Assembly: GCA_025506515.1 (NCBI GenBank)
Contig: CM046452.1
Span: forward strand, 102,578,559-102,642,558
Source: Flaveria trinervia
Lineage: Eukaryota > Streptophyta > Magnoliopsida > Asterales > Asteraceae
Direction of reading: 5' to 3'
DNA: 64,000 nt
Below, in pieces: positions 24,652-37,600 of the stretch. Made by a program: the position numbers and the translations under genes. Position 1 is the first letter of the stretch; every line of letters begins with the position of its first letter. Under the pieces are notes generated by a model. The model worked only from the letters and a program-made list of their open reading frames with translations. It was not told where the DNA came from and did no database searches.

Positions 24652-27600
24652 ATGAAGAACGAGAAAGATGAACAACGAACACCGGAGGACGATGAGCCCC
24701 AAATCAACTACAAGGGCGTCAAAACCATGCCTCTAATCATAGGTTTGTGTATAATCATCTCTATATCTATGTAAATCAACAGAAATTAAGTTCAATTGCA
24801 CTTAGTTACAGTTAATTAAGCCTCAATGAAGTGATAATCATATGAATTTGTATAGGAAATGAGACATTTGAGAAGCTTGGAGCAATCGGAACGATGTCGA
24901 ATCTGTTAGTGTACTTAACGACGGTGTTCAACATGAAGAGCATAACCGCCACCACTCTCCTCAACATCTTCAATGGAACCACCAATTTCTCCACTATACT
25001 CGGTGCATTCCTCTGCGATACATACTTCGGGCGTTATAAGACCTTAGGTTTTGCTTCAATCGCATCATTCATTGTATGCACATCTTCGATTCGATCTACT
25101 TCCCCAAAATTAATCCGAATGTGTTCGATCTGAACCTCTGAATCTCTGATGCTCGATTTTGTGTGTATTTTAGGGTTTACTGTTAATCGATCTAACAGCG
25201 GTGTTCAAAGGACTCCATCCACCGGAATGTGGATCGAAAGAAGATAGTCATTGCATCGGCGCCACACCGCGCAATGGCTGTTTCTCCTCACCGGATTCCT
25301 GTTGATGATCGTCGGAGCTGCCGGAATCCGGCCGTGTAATCTCGCATTCGGAGTCGATCAGTTCAATCCTAACACTGAATCTGGTAAAAGAGGGATAAAC
25401 AGCTTCTTCAATTGGTACTTTTTCACCCTAACGTTCGCACAGGTGGTGTCGGTGACGCTGGTGGTGTACGTTCAATCGGACGTGAGTTGGTCGATCGGAC
25501 TTGGGATTCCGGCGATGTTTATGTTGATTTCGGTTGTGTTGTTCTACGCTGGTACGAAAATGTACGTGAAAGTGAAGCCGCAGGGGAGTCCGTTCACGAG
25601 TATGGCGATGGTGGTGGCGGTGGCGGTGAAGAAGCGACGGTTGAAACTGCCGCAACAACCACCGTTGTCGCTTTACAATTACAGATCACCGAAATCCATT
25701 AATTCAGCTCTGCCATACTCGAATCAATTCAGGTAACGTCATCATTCACCTTATTATTTGCATGTTCTTGGGATTATTCGGGTTTTAAAACATTAAATTC
25801 TTGCCCGCAATTCTATAACAAAATTCAACTCAGTTTTTTTGTCGCACAGTAATTAATTTAATCAACAATAGTCATTTTCCTAAGAAACAAAATTAAAAAT
25901 ATTAAGTTATATTTTAAAGTTTTACAAGTTGTTTTAATATAAATTTAAAAGTTTTAAAGTAAAAGAATTTTTAAAATGAAATTAAAACAAAATATACAAC
26001 TTTTGTAATTAGACTGATGTTTTTCTAATCTTTTAGAGGATTATATACCTATCTTAGTTAAATTTTAGGAAGCATAGTTAAAATTAACTATAAATTTTTC
26101 CAGGATTTTAGATTAGAGCAGTGAAAGTTGAAACCAGTCAAATTATATAATGTCTTAAACACCAAGATCCCTCTAAGATTATTCTATGATGATATGTAGA
26201 AACCGTGACCGTACAGCATTAAAATAATTAGTAAACTTATTATAAGAAAACAAATCATATGCAATCAAAGATAAAAATCCCACATTAGAAAAAGTAAATT
26301 TGTTTTAAGTCATAAAATGTCTTTCCAAAAATTATGTTTTCATCGTGTAGTATAATTATCTTTTTTGTTGTCTGACATTTCGAATTTCTTTTATTTTTTG
26401 TTATAACTAACCTATTATAACCGAGATATAGATGACAAAGACACTACTAGTATTTGCTTCATGAAACCCATAAAACCTTAAAGTGGTTAAAGATTTTTTT
26501 GGATTATTACTTGTAACTACACTAAATGATAGTAAAATAAAAAAATTGTTATAAATATTAAATTCATCAAACTTTTATTGTATTAAATTTCGTTGATAAC
26601 AATATATATTGTTAATATGGCCATTTATGATTTTAACTTCTATTTCATTACCAGATACAATCTTATATATATTTTTTATTAAGACTCATATTCAATTTTT
26701 TTACGACCGGATCGGACTAGCCTGTCCGACCGGTTTGACCGAGGATCGGCCCCTTAGCCGGTCCGGTTCGCTATGATTCGGTTTTAGGTGGTCGAACCGG
26801 TCGGTTCGTCCCGAATCGGTGATCGGACCGGAAAATCGGACCAGTTTTGGGGTTTTTTTTTGTTATTATTAGGTAAAAACGAGGTGTTGAACCATAAAAT
26901 AATGTGTTGAATATACAAATATAGTTAATTTTATATATAATTGTAAAATACATATATAAATTACTTATATTTAATTACATATATACTATAATATATATAC
27001 ATACATATATATATAATTATGACGTCATCCGGTTATTAAATTCGGTCCAACCACCAAACCAATAATGTGTCCGGCTCGACGTACGATCCGGTTCCGAAAA
27101 CAAATACATTATTTTAGAATGTTGAAGATCAAAGTGTGAGGAGTTGATAAAAGTCAAAACAATCACATCCAATATTGTTTGTTCCATAAGATGATAATTA
27201 ACGTGATTATGTTACGTTAGAGGTTTTCTTAGTATGAGTACAAATTTCATTTAGTCATTTCAATAACAACTCATTGCTAATATTGCAGTCTAATAATATT
27301 AGTGATTGCTTTTTAAAAATATGGTATGGGTTTAAATCAATAAAAGTATAAGGTTAGGTGCTATTTAGAAGGAAAAAAAATTTAGTTAATAAAATAACAA
27401 ATTATCTTTGAAGTGTGACTCATTGTGGTTGCCTTTTTCATAAGCAAGTCCTTAAATATCTTCTCGAAATAGACTTTCACGTTTGCTATTGGAAGGATAT
27501 TATTTAACTTTTAACTCCGATCTCGTCGATAATTCGATACATATCTATTTCAGCTAATGAACACGTTCCTTTTTCCACTGGTGCAGTGGGATTATGTTAA

Positions 27601-30600
27601 GATCATTGTTGTTGGGCGATATTTGTTGTTTAGTAATGTATTAACTATGATATTTTGGAGTTAGGTTAAAATTATTGATTGATGTAGGACCATAAAAAAA
27701 TGTTGAAAGTGACGAGATAGTTGGCATACTCATTGCTCAAATTTCCAAATAAATTGAGTTCACATTTCAATCTGATGTGCTAACAAAGTATCAATAATTG
27801 TTGTTGATATTTTCACATTATTCGAAACTTTTCGTGTCAATTTAACTTTAAAAAAGGTGAACTTTCTGCCTAACACATAATCTGTTGGCTGAAAAATATA
27901 CACAAAAAGAGCCAATTGAAGATTTTTTTCACTCTAGACACTACCTTGTAATTAAATTATCTTCCGAGGCCCATGGAGCAATTCGTCATACTATTATTTA
28001 TTTGATGTATATTTGTACTTTTTATAACTTTTAAAAGAAAATACATTGTTAATAATACGATAATTTTGTGTGTATTATAATACTAGAAGGGTGACCGCGT
28101 AATGCGGCGGGTCACATTTTATATCCGGCACATGTTTCTAATATTTTGTTTTTGTTATAGTATTTTTATAAAACTCTGTTATGTTTTTTATAAGCTAAAA
28201 TTTGTAATACCAAATAAATGGGTTATATATTATTACTTGTATATTTATGCATTAACTTATTGTACCTCACAAAATACAAACCGGTTCAGCAAAAGTTTTC
28301 ACCAAAACGTTTAAAAAAACACAAGTTACAATTGTAATCTCAAAAAGTTTTTAAATGTGATAAATTAAAATATATAGCTAAAATCTTACACAAATTAAGT
28401 TTTTTTTTTATTTATGGATAAATAATGAAAAATTTTATGTAAATATTAGTAAGTGTAAGGTTATTTGTAACTAATTGTAAGGGTTAATATGTAAATAGTG
28501 TTATAAGTACTATTTTACCCTCAAAATTTATTGTATCTTATACTTTGAATTAAATATTTGTTTTTAATTTTATGGTATTTTAAAATACACATTCCATATG
28601 TTTTATATATAGTATAGATTAGTTTTATACAAACTGAGACACACCTATGAATACAGCTAAACTTACTATGAGGAATGGTACAAATAGAAAGCTTCTAAAA
28701 TTAAAAATATAAAACTAATCTCAATTATGAATCTCTTTAATCAATAGTTGAAATCAAATTATAAAAATAAATTTGTTAGAAATAAATTTTAGGCGTAACA
28801 ATTTTTATTGACTTTTTTCAACTTCCCTTATTTTTTCCTAAAGTGTCATAAACTTTATGTACAACATTATATTTTTGTTAAAAATTATACCATAAAATGA
28901 GCCTTTGTTTATATTTAAAATGAGTACACTATTGTTATATAAAAATGCTAGAATATTTTTTACGTTGTTAAGTTAATTACTTGTCATTGTAACCTCAGTG
29001 CAGATTATTGTGTATTTTTATTAATTATTGTGTTTTTTTAATACAATTGTGTTTTACTTAAATGATGAATTCTAAAAACATATAATGGTGAAATAATATT
29101 GTTACATATTCTAGAATGTAAAACACAATAATAAATTAATAACTAATTAATAAATACATTAAAAAATAACAGAATAACACAATATCTCAAAGTATTTTTT
29201 ATAGTCATTGTGTTATTTTTAAATACAATGAATTTTGAAAACAAACAATTAACTTATATTTGACACAATGAACGTATAAACACAATAAATTGACGTATAT
29301 GACACAATGATAAAAATGTCACTATTTCATAAATATATAATGACACGTATCAAGTCTACAATTATTTTTATTAATTTTAGATTAAATATATATTTTTATT
29401 ATAACCCTAACATAAAATTTATATTAAGATATAAATTTGATGATGATATATTTATATTCATATAAAATACTATAAGTTATGAAAACTGAAAAGTTGTACT
29501 TTAATTTTTATTAGAATGTCTTTTAATATATTTTACTATCTACAACCTATCGAATCTAAACTTTTAATCTTAATACAAAAAAAAATATTTCATCAATCTA
29601 ACTGTAATTTTAAATAAAAGTTATATTTTAGACGTGAGTAGAAATTCATATTTTTTCTACACGACAAATCAAAAGTCAAATTACCATCATCAACCTTTGA
29701 CTAGTATGATTATTGATTTAATGATTTCTTGAACCATTGAACGCATTCCACTAAAACACGGACTCTCTTTCTAGAACATATTGTATGCATTTTTATCTTT
29801 AATTTTTTTTAATGACGACACACTCATCTATTTGTAATTTTTAAACTAATTTAAAGGTTTGTGTTTCGTTGACATTTATTTTTGTTATTAGGACATGGTA
29901 ATTTTTGTATCTCTTTATATCTTTATACGTATGTATAATTTATAAAGAGAGATAGAACTAAAAAGAATAACTTGGGTACCAATAAAAAACCCAAAATTAA
30001 ATCTTCAATTGTTCTTCCTACAACTTTGCTTTATTTCTAGGGAAAAATGTTTGACATGATAAGAAAATTTATTAAGTAAATTATATAAATAATAATTAAT
30101 ATTAAATTATAATATATCGATAAATTGATCATACCATTAATAAATTTTTTTGTGGCAGATTTCTTAACAAAGCAGCAATCATGACACCGGAAGACAAAAT
30201 CAACCCAGATGGATCAGCATCCGACCCGTGGAATCTCTGTAGCATCCAGCAAATAGAAGAACTAAAATGTGTATTAAAAGTTATACCCGTATGGGCTGCA
30301 GCCATCATATACTCCATTGCGATGGCCCAACAACACCAATATGTTGTTTTCCAGGCCCTTCAATCCAACAGACGTTTCTTCAACTCCAATTTTCAAATAC
30401 CAGCTGCTTCCTACACCGTTGTCACCATGATCACCTTAGTCATCTTCGTACCCATATATGACCGCATCATCGTCCCCTGGCTCCGTCGCATCACCGACAA
30501 GGAAGGCGGTATATCACTCCTCCAAAGAATCGGGTTGGGATATCCTTAACAGTTTTAGCTTCACTGGTTTCGGCTTTGGTGGAGGAAAAAAGAAGAAATC

Positions 30601-31067
30601 TTGCCCTTACAAAACCCACATTAGGTTATGAACCCCACCGCGGGGCGATTTCATCAATGTCAGCATTATGGTTAGTCCCACAGCTATCCTTGGCTGGGTT
30701 CGCCGAGTCGTTTACTGCCATAGGCTTAGTTGAGTTTTACTACAAACAGTTTCCTGAAAACATGAGAAGTGTTGCTGGTGCATTTTTCTTTTGTGGGATG
30801 GCGGCATCCAGTTATTTAAATGGTTTCTTGGTGATGATTATTCATCGGGCGACAGAAGGGGCGGCCACTGGAAACTGGTTGCCGGAAGATCTTAACAAGG
30901 GTAGATTGGATTACTTCTATTTCTTGATAACTGCCATTGGCATCTTGAATTTAGGCTACTTTCTAGCTATATCAAGGTGGTATAGGTACAAAGTTGTTGG
31001 TGCCGCTCACGGTGGCGGCACTATCTCGGTGCAAATGGAGAAGAAATCTGATAAATCCCTAGTTTGA
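24652..31067 (+). CDS. NPF2: NRT1/PTR FAMILY (NPF2-type) transporter, gene B, four exons, two frame breaks
   Basis: Tandem paralogue of gene A: same strand, 3.8 kb downstream, same intron positions and phases. Exons: 24652-24742, 24856-25073, 25174-25732, 30159-31067, giving about 592 codons if both breaks are bridged. The proton-coupling ETFEK motif is at residues 33-37. DTYFGRYK, GIRPCNLAFGVDQFNP, FFNWYFF and FYKQFPENMRS mark the family. Exon 2 is 218 bp in both genes. A one-base loss near 25268 breaks exon 3 just before the AQWLFLLTGF helix, and another near 30540 breaks exon 4 just after RIGLG. Both downstream frames stay open to the exon ends. Intron 3 is 4426 bp (94 bp in gene A) and holds a Helitron and other repeats. 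It is either a young pseudogene or two consensus errors. NPF2 assignment is from recalled family patterns; the exact orthologue and substrate are undecided. Confidence 0.82.
26700..27105. repeat. CCGGTTCGG-rich repeat in gene B intron 3
   Basis: Many overlapping copies of 'CCGGTTCGG', 'GATCGG' and 'GGTCCGGTT' on both strands at 26700-26850 and again inverted at 27025-27105, with AT-rich DNA between. The layout suggests a MITE whose ends are rich in subterminal repeats, as in hAT elements, but no target duplication was fixed. Confidence 0.4.
28083..28618 (-). mobile_element. Non-autonomous Helitron in gene B intron 3
   Basis: On the - strand it starts TC ('TCTATACTATATATAAAAC', 28618) and ends CTAG at 28083. 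A GC-rich hairpin precedes the end: 'GTGACCCGC' pairs with 'GCGGTCAC' around a short loop. It sits between an A and a T, the expected Helitron insertion site. No Rep/helicase is encoded in the 536 bp. Confidence 0.75.
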
Positions 31068-31307
31068 AAACTAATAACTATATTATGAGGTTGTTAGAAT
31101 GTAGATTGTCAGTTATCAAGATATAGGTCTAACTGTACCAAGATTATGTCCATGCATATGTATAATAATAATCTTTGTTTGGCCTGTAAACCAAATCCAC
31201 CCACTGCTCAGGGAAAGTTAATATTTTTTGCAACTTTGATATAAAAAATTAGTTTAAAATCTAGAATAAATAAACATAAAGATGACTATTCAAATGAAGC
31301 AGTACTA

Positions 31308-31898
31308 ACCCTGTTTAGTTTCATGAATTGACCTCCAGATATGAATTAAGCATCAAGAAACACCAAGGTATGATGCGGTGAAACTAATGGCCGGCTAAAA
31401 TCATTTCTCTAATGCGCTTGTTTCATATACTTGATTCTTACATGGGTGTTTCTCAAAAACCTAACTTTGAATCATATACGCGGTTCAGCTTCCACCCATA
31501 ACTTTCTTTTAATCGGATTTCTGTTCAGCAGTAAGCCTTAATGCGTACCTGACATCAAACTTGATCAAAGGGCTTTTTGACAGCTTCTTAATCAACCTTT
31601 TAATGGCTCAAATGTCTGAATGATTCAACATTTAATGATTCAGACTGTTTGTTTCGCAAACAAATGTCTGAATGGTTCAGACATTTGCCTCTGAATGGTT
31701 AAAAATTAATACTAGTGCTGAATGGTTAAAAGGTTTAATGCTGAATGATTAAGACTTTTTATCTTAATTGGTCAGACATTTGTATTTGAATAGTTAAACG
31801 TTATACTAGTTATTAATGGTTCAAAACACTTAATGGTTCAAATTTTTTATTGGTTCAACATTTGATTATTGATATCAGAAGTTACCAAACAACCTCAA
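31308..31898. mobile_element. Probable hAT-type MITE with TGAATGGTT subterminal repeats
   Basis: The left end 'CCCTGTTTAGTTTCATGA' roughly inverts the right end 'CAGAAGTTACCAAACAACCTC'. The right half (31605-31870) holds about ten copies of 'GAATGGTTCAGAC' or 'TGAATGGTTAA' variants, some inverted ('GTCTGAATGATTC'). Clustered subterminal repeats are typical of hAT elements. The target duplication was not determined. Confidence 0.5.
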
Positions 31899-33092
31899 AT
31901 TTTCTTTCTTTCTAGCCACTTTTTAACATTAGCATATTTCTTGATTCACCACTAGATCATTACCTTCCCTCGTGAAAATCTCATGTGGTTTTTCATCTAT
32001 TACAAATATTTGTGCTTTTTTTCCAAAGGGATTTTATCTCAATGGTTAAGATCTTCTCCACAGTGTAAATCTTAGCGCGTCAAATTAATTAAAATGATAG
32101 ATACAAGCCTTAAAAATTGTGGATATGGTTTATAATAAATGTAAGGTATTCATGTGTAGAAACATGCATAGATAATAAAGATAAACCTATAAACATGTTT
32201 ACATAGGAATGAAGAAAAATGATTCATGAATTGTGATGACTGAATACTTAGATATTAAAGTGTTGTAGCTTAGCTTCCAAGAAAAAAGCTAGTAGTGTAT
32301 TATGTTTTTATGATGTAATGGTTTATTAACTAAGGATGTACATATCGTTTTACTTATGAAGAGAAAGAGCATATGCACCAACGATTCTAAAAGGAAAGAA
32401 AGTGATAGATCGGTACAACGGTAAAAACAAACATCTGGGGGAGTAAAACAAAATAGATGGAAAAAAAGAGATGAAGTTGGTATTTAGAACAAAAGTTTTG
32501 AAAGAAAATCCTAGAGTGTTTGGATCAAACTAAAATCAACTATGTGACGTGTTAGAAAACTAAATCAATGCACTAAAACTCATTTTTTAGATGACACTAC
32601 CACCTTGTACAGAGTCGTATTATATGATTTCTTCATAAACACTTATTGTACTCTGATTTGATTCAAGAAGCGAGTTACATTATTGTTATAATTGGCTCAT
32701 ATTGTGTACATTTACAAGAATTCATGGAATTAAATGTTTTAGAATTAAAAGGCTTGCCGCCTATTGGTATTAAGGTGTGTAGGAAAGAGGGGATTTAGAT
32801 TCCATTAAAATTTTTAAACAAGTGATAAGGTTACAGACTAGGATGTTACAAGTAGCAACCTAGATATCCAACCAGATGAATTGAAAGGATACAAACAGAT
32901 ACATATCAGAGATGATGAAATTAATTTTTTTTTTCTCCGTAACCCATAATGACCCATGGTATCATCTACCGATTAATGAAACACAGGGTGTCTCATCTTT
33001 TTAGGCCAATAATTAGTCATTTTTGATGAAAAGCCCAAACTAATGTTTCCTGAACCGAATCAAATGATGAACCGATCACGTTTATATATATA
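31899..33092. other. Intergenic, no gene seen
   Basis: AT-rich. A segment at about 32935-33065 ('CCATGGTATCATCTACCGAT' region) is a diverged copy of 39940-40090 in the same orientation, so a dispersed repeat is present. Confidence 0.45.
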
Positions 33093-33469
33093 GGAGATGA
33101 ATTAAATGAAAACAATGCTTATAATTATAAAACGTAAAACCACCACTACCCAATGACATAATTTATAATTGATTTAATATTTTAATTATTTAAAGTATAT
33201 TTAAGAAACTTCAACCTTATTTATTGACATCTTTGTATATTTTTAATTTAAACTTCAAGAAAAAATGATAATGATGAAACGACTTACATATACGTAAGTT
33301 GTATGAGATACATTTATGTAACTCTTAGTTGTATACCTTGTAGCACGTACATACATATACATAACCCCTACATATATGTAACTATTAGTTGTACACTTTG
33401 TAACACGTTATTACATATATGTAACCCTTAGTTTTCATTTAAAACATGGTTTTTAAATGATCCCTCCCT
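33093..33469. mobile_element. MITE family 1, copy 2, abutting TA repeats
   Basis: Full-length relative of 8640-9030: starts 'GGAGATGAATTAAATGAAAA', ends 'TTTTTAAATGATCCCTCCC', with the same interior motifs ('TAGTTGTACACTTTGTAACA'). It is flanked by TATATATA on the left and the large TA microsatellite on the right. Confidence 0.8.
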
Positions 33470-33492
33470 ATATTATATATAAATATATATAC

Positions 33493-33523
<31 letters not shown>

Positions 33524-33652
33524 ATATAATATATATATATATACATATATATACATATATATACATATATATATATACATATATATATATACATATAGAT
33601 ATATATATACATATATATATATACACACACATATATATATATATATATACGG
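33470..33652. repeat. Compound (TA)n / (TATACA)n microsatellite, ~180 bp
   Basis: Runs of TA interrupted by 'ATACATATATAT' and one CACACA patch. The Ile/Tyr-rich open frames on both strands are artefacts of the repeat. Confidence 0.95.
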
Positions 33653-34020
33653 GAAGGATCAAATGAGAACTAGCTTTTTTTGTGAGAACTCTAAAAACCA
33701 ATCTCAACTACTAGTTCTTAATGGCAAAATTGTAATTAACAAAAACATATTTAAAAAAACTATAAATCAAAAAGTAACATAAAAATAAAAAAAATAAAAA
33801 CACAAAAATGTTCCCCAACTTTCCATCTTCATAAAAATATATAAAAAAATTTATAAAAAATAAAAAAAATTCCCGTTTTTTTAACGAAATTCGTTTTACA
33901 CATGTGTAATATCGGATTTACACATGTGTAAATCCAGTACTATACATGTGTATAACTAGATTTACACATATGTAAACAACGGATGTACGATTTTTTTAAG
34001 AAAAGTATATCAATATGGTA

Positions 34021-36837
34021 TGTCACACCCCAACCTTGACGGAGGAAACGTCGAAGAGTGAGAGTTAAGATCATTCACAACCACATAACGCTATTATTAA
34101 ATTAAATATATTTTTCATAAGTTTGAAAGGTACATTACAAGCATAAGTCTTAATAAGAACACAATATAAGAAATATAACAAGCTCATTCATTAAGTTAAC
34201 TAGGTCCATTCCTAGGTGTAAACAACTTCAAAAATGGCGATCAAGCTTGAGTATTTCCTGAAACATGTTAAAAATAAAAGATCAACATAATGTTGGTGAG
34301 ATTTCTATAGTTTTTTATACATATGTATATAAAAGATGGCAATTCATGTTGTAAGTTAGAGAACAAAGTAACTAAAGATGTAAGACAGAATGCACAATCA
34401 AACCTTGACAAAGTTTTACAAGTCTCAAACGTTTAAAAGTATATACGATTAGCTACGTGTATTTGGATCAACCAAGCAGGCTTGTCTCGCCCATAAATTT
34501 ATGACTTCGCTAGGCTAGCAATAGTTAATGATTGTACATATATTCGACATTACATGGTAGCCACAAAGTTCAACTAACCACAACATACAGGTGAAATGCC
34601 ATAAGTTTACAAGAGTCAAATGTGTTTACAAGTACAAAGTTTATAATGTAACATGTTTCACCCCAAAGTGTGAAAGTGTAAAAAGGGGGTATAACAATAC
34701 TCACTTGAAATAAATAAGATGATGATAAGAAAGTAAACGAGGCTCTAACGATTTCTCTTACAAGATGCCTAAACGTATATGTTTCAAGATTATGTTCGAT
34801 AATAAGATTATCAATTTGACATGAACTAGGGTTCTAATTGGAATTTGAGGATATTTAATAATAAATCAAGCAAAATAAAATAAATCAATCGTTTATATTT
34901 TGGGTTCATAATGTTGGAATTAAAAATAAGAATTCAATGATTTAACTTATTAATTTAATAATGATTAAATATGATATGTGAAAAGAGATAAATAATTCAA
35001 TAATTAATTGTTTGGAATTTGATAAAGGTAAAATAATTAATATTTAAATGACCTTAAAACTATCATTTTATAAGATTTTTAAACGTTTTAAATGATCTTT
35101 GTAAAATTCTTATAATATCAAAACTGTAAAACAATAATAAGGAAATAATAGAAAATTATATTTTTATAAGTTCCAAAAACTTATATAAAGTTTAAGAAAT
35201 AACGTTATTAACTAATTATATATGACATGATTAAATGAATAAATGAATAATTAATTATTTAAATAATTATTTAAATAACTATTTGAATAATTGTACATTT
35301 AACATATATATTTATAATGTTTTAGAATAATCTCCATTTAAAATAACGTGATTTAAACGATAAATGTTTAAAGAAAAATATTTGGACCACTAATAATTAT
35401 TAATTATTAAAATCCATTTTAATATTAATAACCCAAGAATAATCTTTAAAATGTTTTATTAAAAAGATTTTTAGTTATTTAAATTTAGAAAAATTACAGA
35501 AAATTATTTGGTGCCTTTAAAAAAATATTTAAAGTTTACACAACCATTTTTTTTATTTATTAGACATTTTCTATAATTAATTTAAGGGCTAAAAAACCTA
35601 AAAAAAAAATATTTGAGGGTGCTCGGGTTCGAAGCCGGGACCTCAAGGTAGGGCTGCAAGTAACTAACCAGTGAACCAGGGCCGCAACCGTGGTTTAACT
35701 TGGTTTTGAAATCTTAAAACATGAATAGAAAGAAAACCCCAAATTTCCTATGAACCCTAATTCGAAAATTCTGAAATTGAACCTTAATTCGATTATGTAG
35801 GAGCCTGTAATCATAGGGCTTTTGTTCCCCATGTAATTTCGAGTCTATGAAGGTGTTTAATTTACCAGTTTTGAAGCGAAACCGACATGCAAGAATGAAG
35901 AACAAGTCGCGGCTGTGGTGGAAGTGGTTCGAGTTGCAATCGTTGATGTTATTCAAATTCTTTGCATAGAAAGCTTCCAAGGATTTTAAGGGACGAAAAC
36001 CCTCTTTCAATTGAAGTTAAAAGAGCTCGAAATAGGGTCCACAAGTGGATTGCAGGTCACGATAGGAGGGGGAATCGAATGAGAAGTTTTGTATGTTTTC
36101 AGGTGAAATTGGTAATGGTAATCGATTAGAGGTAGTTAAAAGATTGTTTAGGTTCAATTAATTGGGTTATTATTGAGGTTTAATGCCCGAAAGGCTATGG
36201 GGTTTAAGGCTACGGTTATCCTCTCGATTGGACTTTGTAAACGGTGTTTAAATGTGATTAATTGATGTATACAAGTTCGAAACACATGCTAGGAAGGATG
36301 GGGAGCGATTTGGGATCACGAATCGATCAAAAATCAATGGTTTTGATGTCGCCGGAGTCCGGCCGAAGAGTGGCCGGAAATTTGGCCGGAAACACGGGGT
36401 AAATGAGGGAGGGTTGGTTTGGGTTTTCGAATTTTACACATTTAGTCCCTGTGGTCTTTAGTATTAACATTTTATGCATAAAACTTCATAACTTAAGTTT
36501 CTAGATTTACAATTAAGCCCCTAGACTTAGTTTAACTGTAAGATTTAACCATTTTTAAACTTATCAATTATTTATGACTTGTTACTCTTATTATTATTAT
36601 TATTATTATTATTCATATTATCATAGTAATTATGATTGTTATTTATTTTATAATCTATTAGAAATGTTATTGTGTTCAATTTAATAGTTTAAGTTATTAA
36701 CTTTTAAATAAAAGAATTAATTAATGAAAACAAAGAATCAAACATAAATAAACTACAAGTTCCATAAATGACAACAATGGTCCTTACAAGATTAATCAAA
36801 GTTAATTCTCAGTTAACAAAAAATTCAGGATGTTATA
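34021..36837 (+). mobile_element. Solo LTR of family A with 5-bp target duplication
   Basis: Starts 'TGTCACACCCCAACCTTGAC' and ends 'GGATGTTATA', probably a decayed TGTCACA end. Direct copies of TGGTA lie at 34016-34020 and 36838-36842. The uninterrupted sequence in the neighbouring copy (near 37340-37355) confirms the insertion site. No primer site, polypurine tract or retroviral-type genes occur within. The open frame at 35714-36010 (-) lies in LTR sequence and is not called as a gene. Confidence 0.88.
35608..35697 (-). other. tRNA-like (Pol III-like) module in solo LTR
   Basis: Read on the - strand: 'CCTGGTTCACTGGTTAG', then 'GGTCCCGGCTTCGAACCCG' (B-box-like), then a run of T within 30 bp. 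The same order occurs at 56369-56461. It resembles a tRNA-derived SINE head embedded in the LTR. Confidence 0.5.
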
Positions 36838-37035
36838 TGGTAGGCATTGTAAAGATAAAAAAATACTGAATTTTATGGTGATTTTTTAAAAAAAAATGAT
36901 GTTGTGAAAAAAAGTTACAAACGTTTAAGAAAAAGAGGGGAAATGGCATGTGATTTGCATGTGATAAAACATGAATGGCTGAAATTGGTTCCTAGAGTTC
37001 TCACAAAAAATATGATTTTCATTTGAATCCTCCCC

Positions 37036-37055
37036 TATATATATATATATATATA
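37036..37055. repeat. (TA)n between two MITE family 2 copies
   Basis: A short TA run joins the right end of copy 1 to the 5'-truncated copy 2. Confidence 0.9.
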
Positions 37056-37539
37056 AATTGTAATTAACAAAAACATATTTAAAAAATTTATAAATCAAAA
37101 AATAATATAAAAATAAAAAAAATAAAAACACAAAAATGTTTCCCAACTTTCCCTCTTTCATAATAAAATATAAAAAAATTTATAAAAAATAAAAAAAATT
37201 CCCCTTTTTTTAACGAAATTCGTTTTACACATGTGTAATATCGGATTTACACATGTGTAAATCCAGTACTACACATGTGTATAACTAGATTTACACATAT
37301 GTAAACAATGGATGTACGATTTTTTTAAATAAAGTGTATCAATATGGTAGGCGTTGAAAAGATAAAAAAATACTGAATTTTATGGTGAATTTTTTTTAAA
37401 AAAATGATGTCGTGAAAAAAAGTTACGAACGTTTAAAAAAAATGGGGGAAATGGCATGTGATTTGCATGTGATAAAAACTGAGTAGTTAAGATTGGTTCT
37501 TACAGTTCTCATAAAAAAGGTGGTTCTCATTTGAACCAT

Positions 37540-37541
<2 letters not shown>
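37056..37541. mobile_element. MITE family 2, copy 2, left-truncated
   Basis: Aligns from 'AATTGTAATTAACAAAAACA' with copy 1 (33728 onward) and ends 'GGTTCTCATTTGAACCATCC' at the next TA run. The first ~75 bp, including the left TIR, are missing. It retains the empty target site of the solo LTR ('CAATATGGTAGGCG'). Confidence 0.8.

Positions 37542-37597
<56 letters not shown>
37542..37597. repeat. (TA)n microsatellite
   Basis: About 55 bp of uninterrupted TA between MITE family 2 and element family 3. Confidence 0.95.

Positions 37598-37600
<3 letters not shown>

Larger units (their letters stand above)
33653..37035. mobile_element. MITE family 2, copy 1, split by a solo LTR
   Basis: The left end 'GGAAGGATCAAATGAGAAC', then 'CTTTTTTTGTGAGAACT', inverts the right end of the family ('AGTTCTCAC...' to 'TTTGAATCCTCCCC'). 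Without the 2.8-kb insert at 34021-36837 the element is about 0.56 kb. The interior has repeated 'TTTACACATGTGTAAAT' palindromes. TA microsatellites abut both ends. Confidence 0.75.

Noticed and set aside
33439..33707. Ile/Tyr-rich open frames on both strands
   Set aside because: Produced entirely by the TA/TATACA microsatellite; stop-free because of period, not selection.
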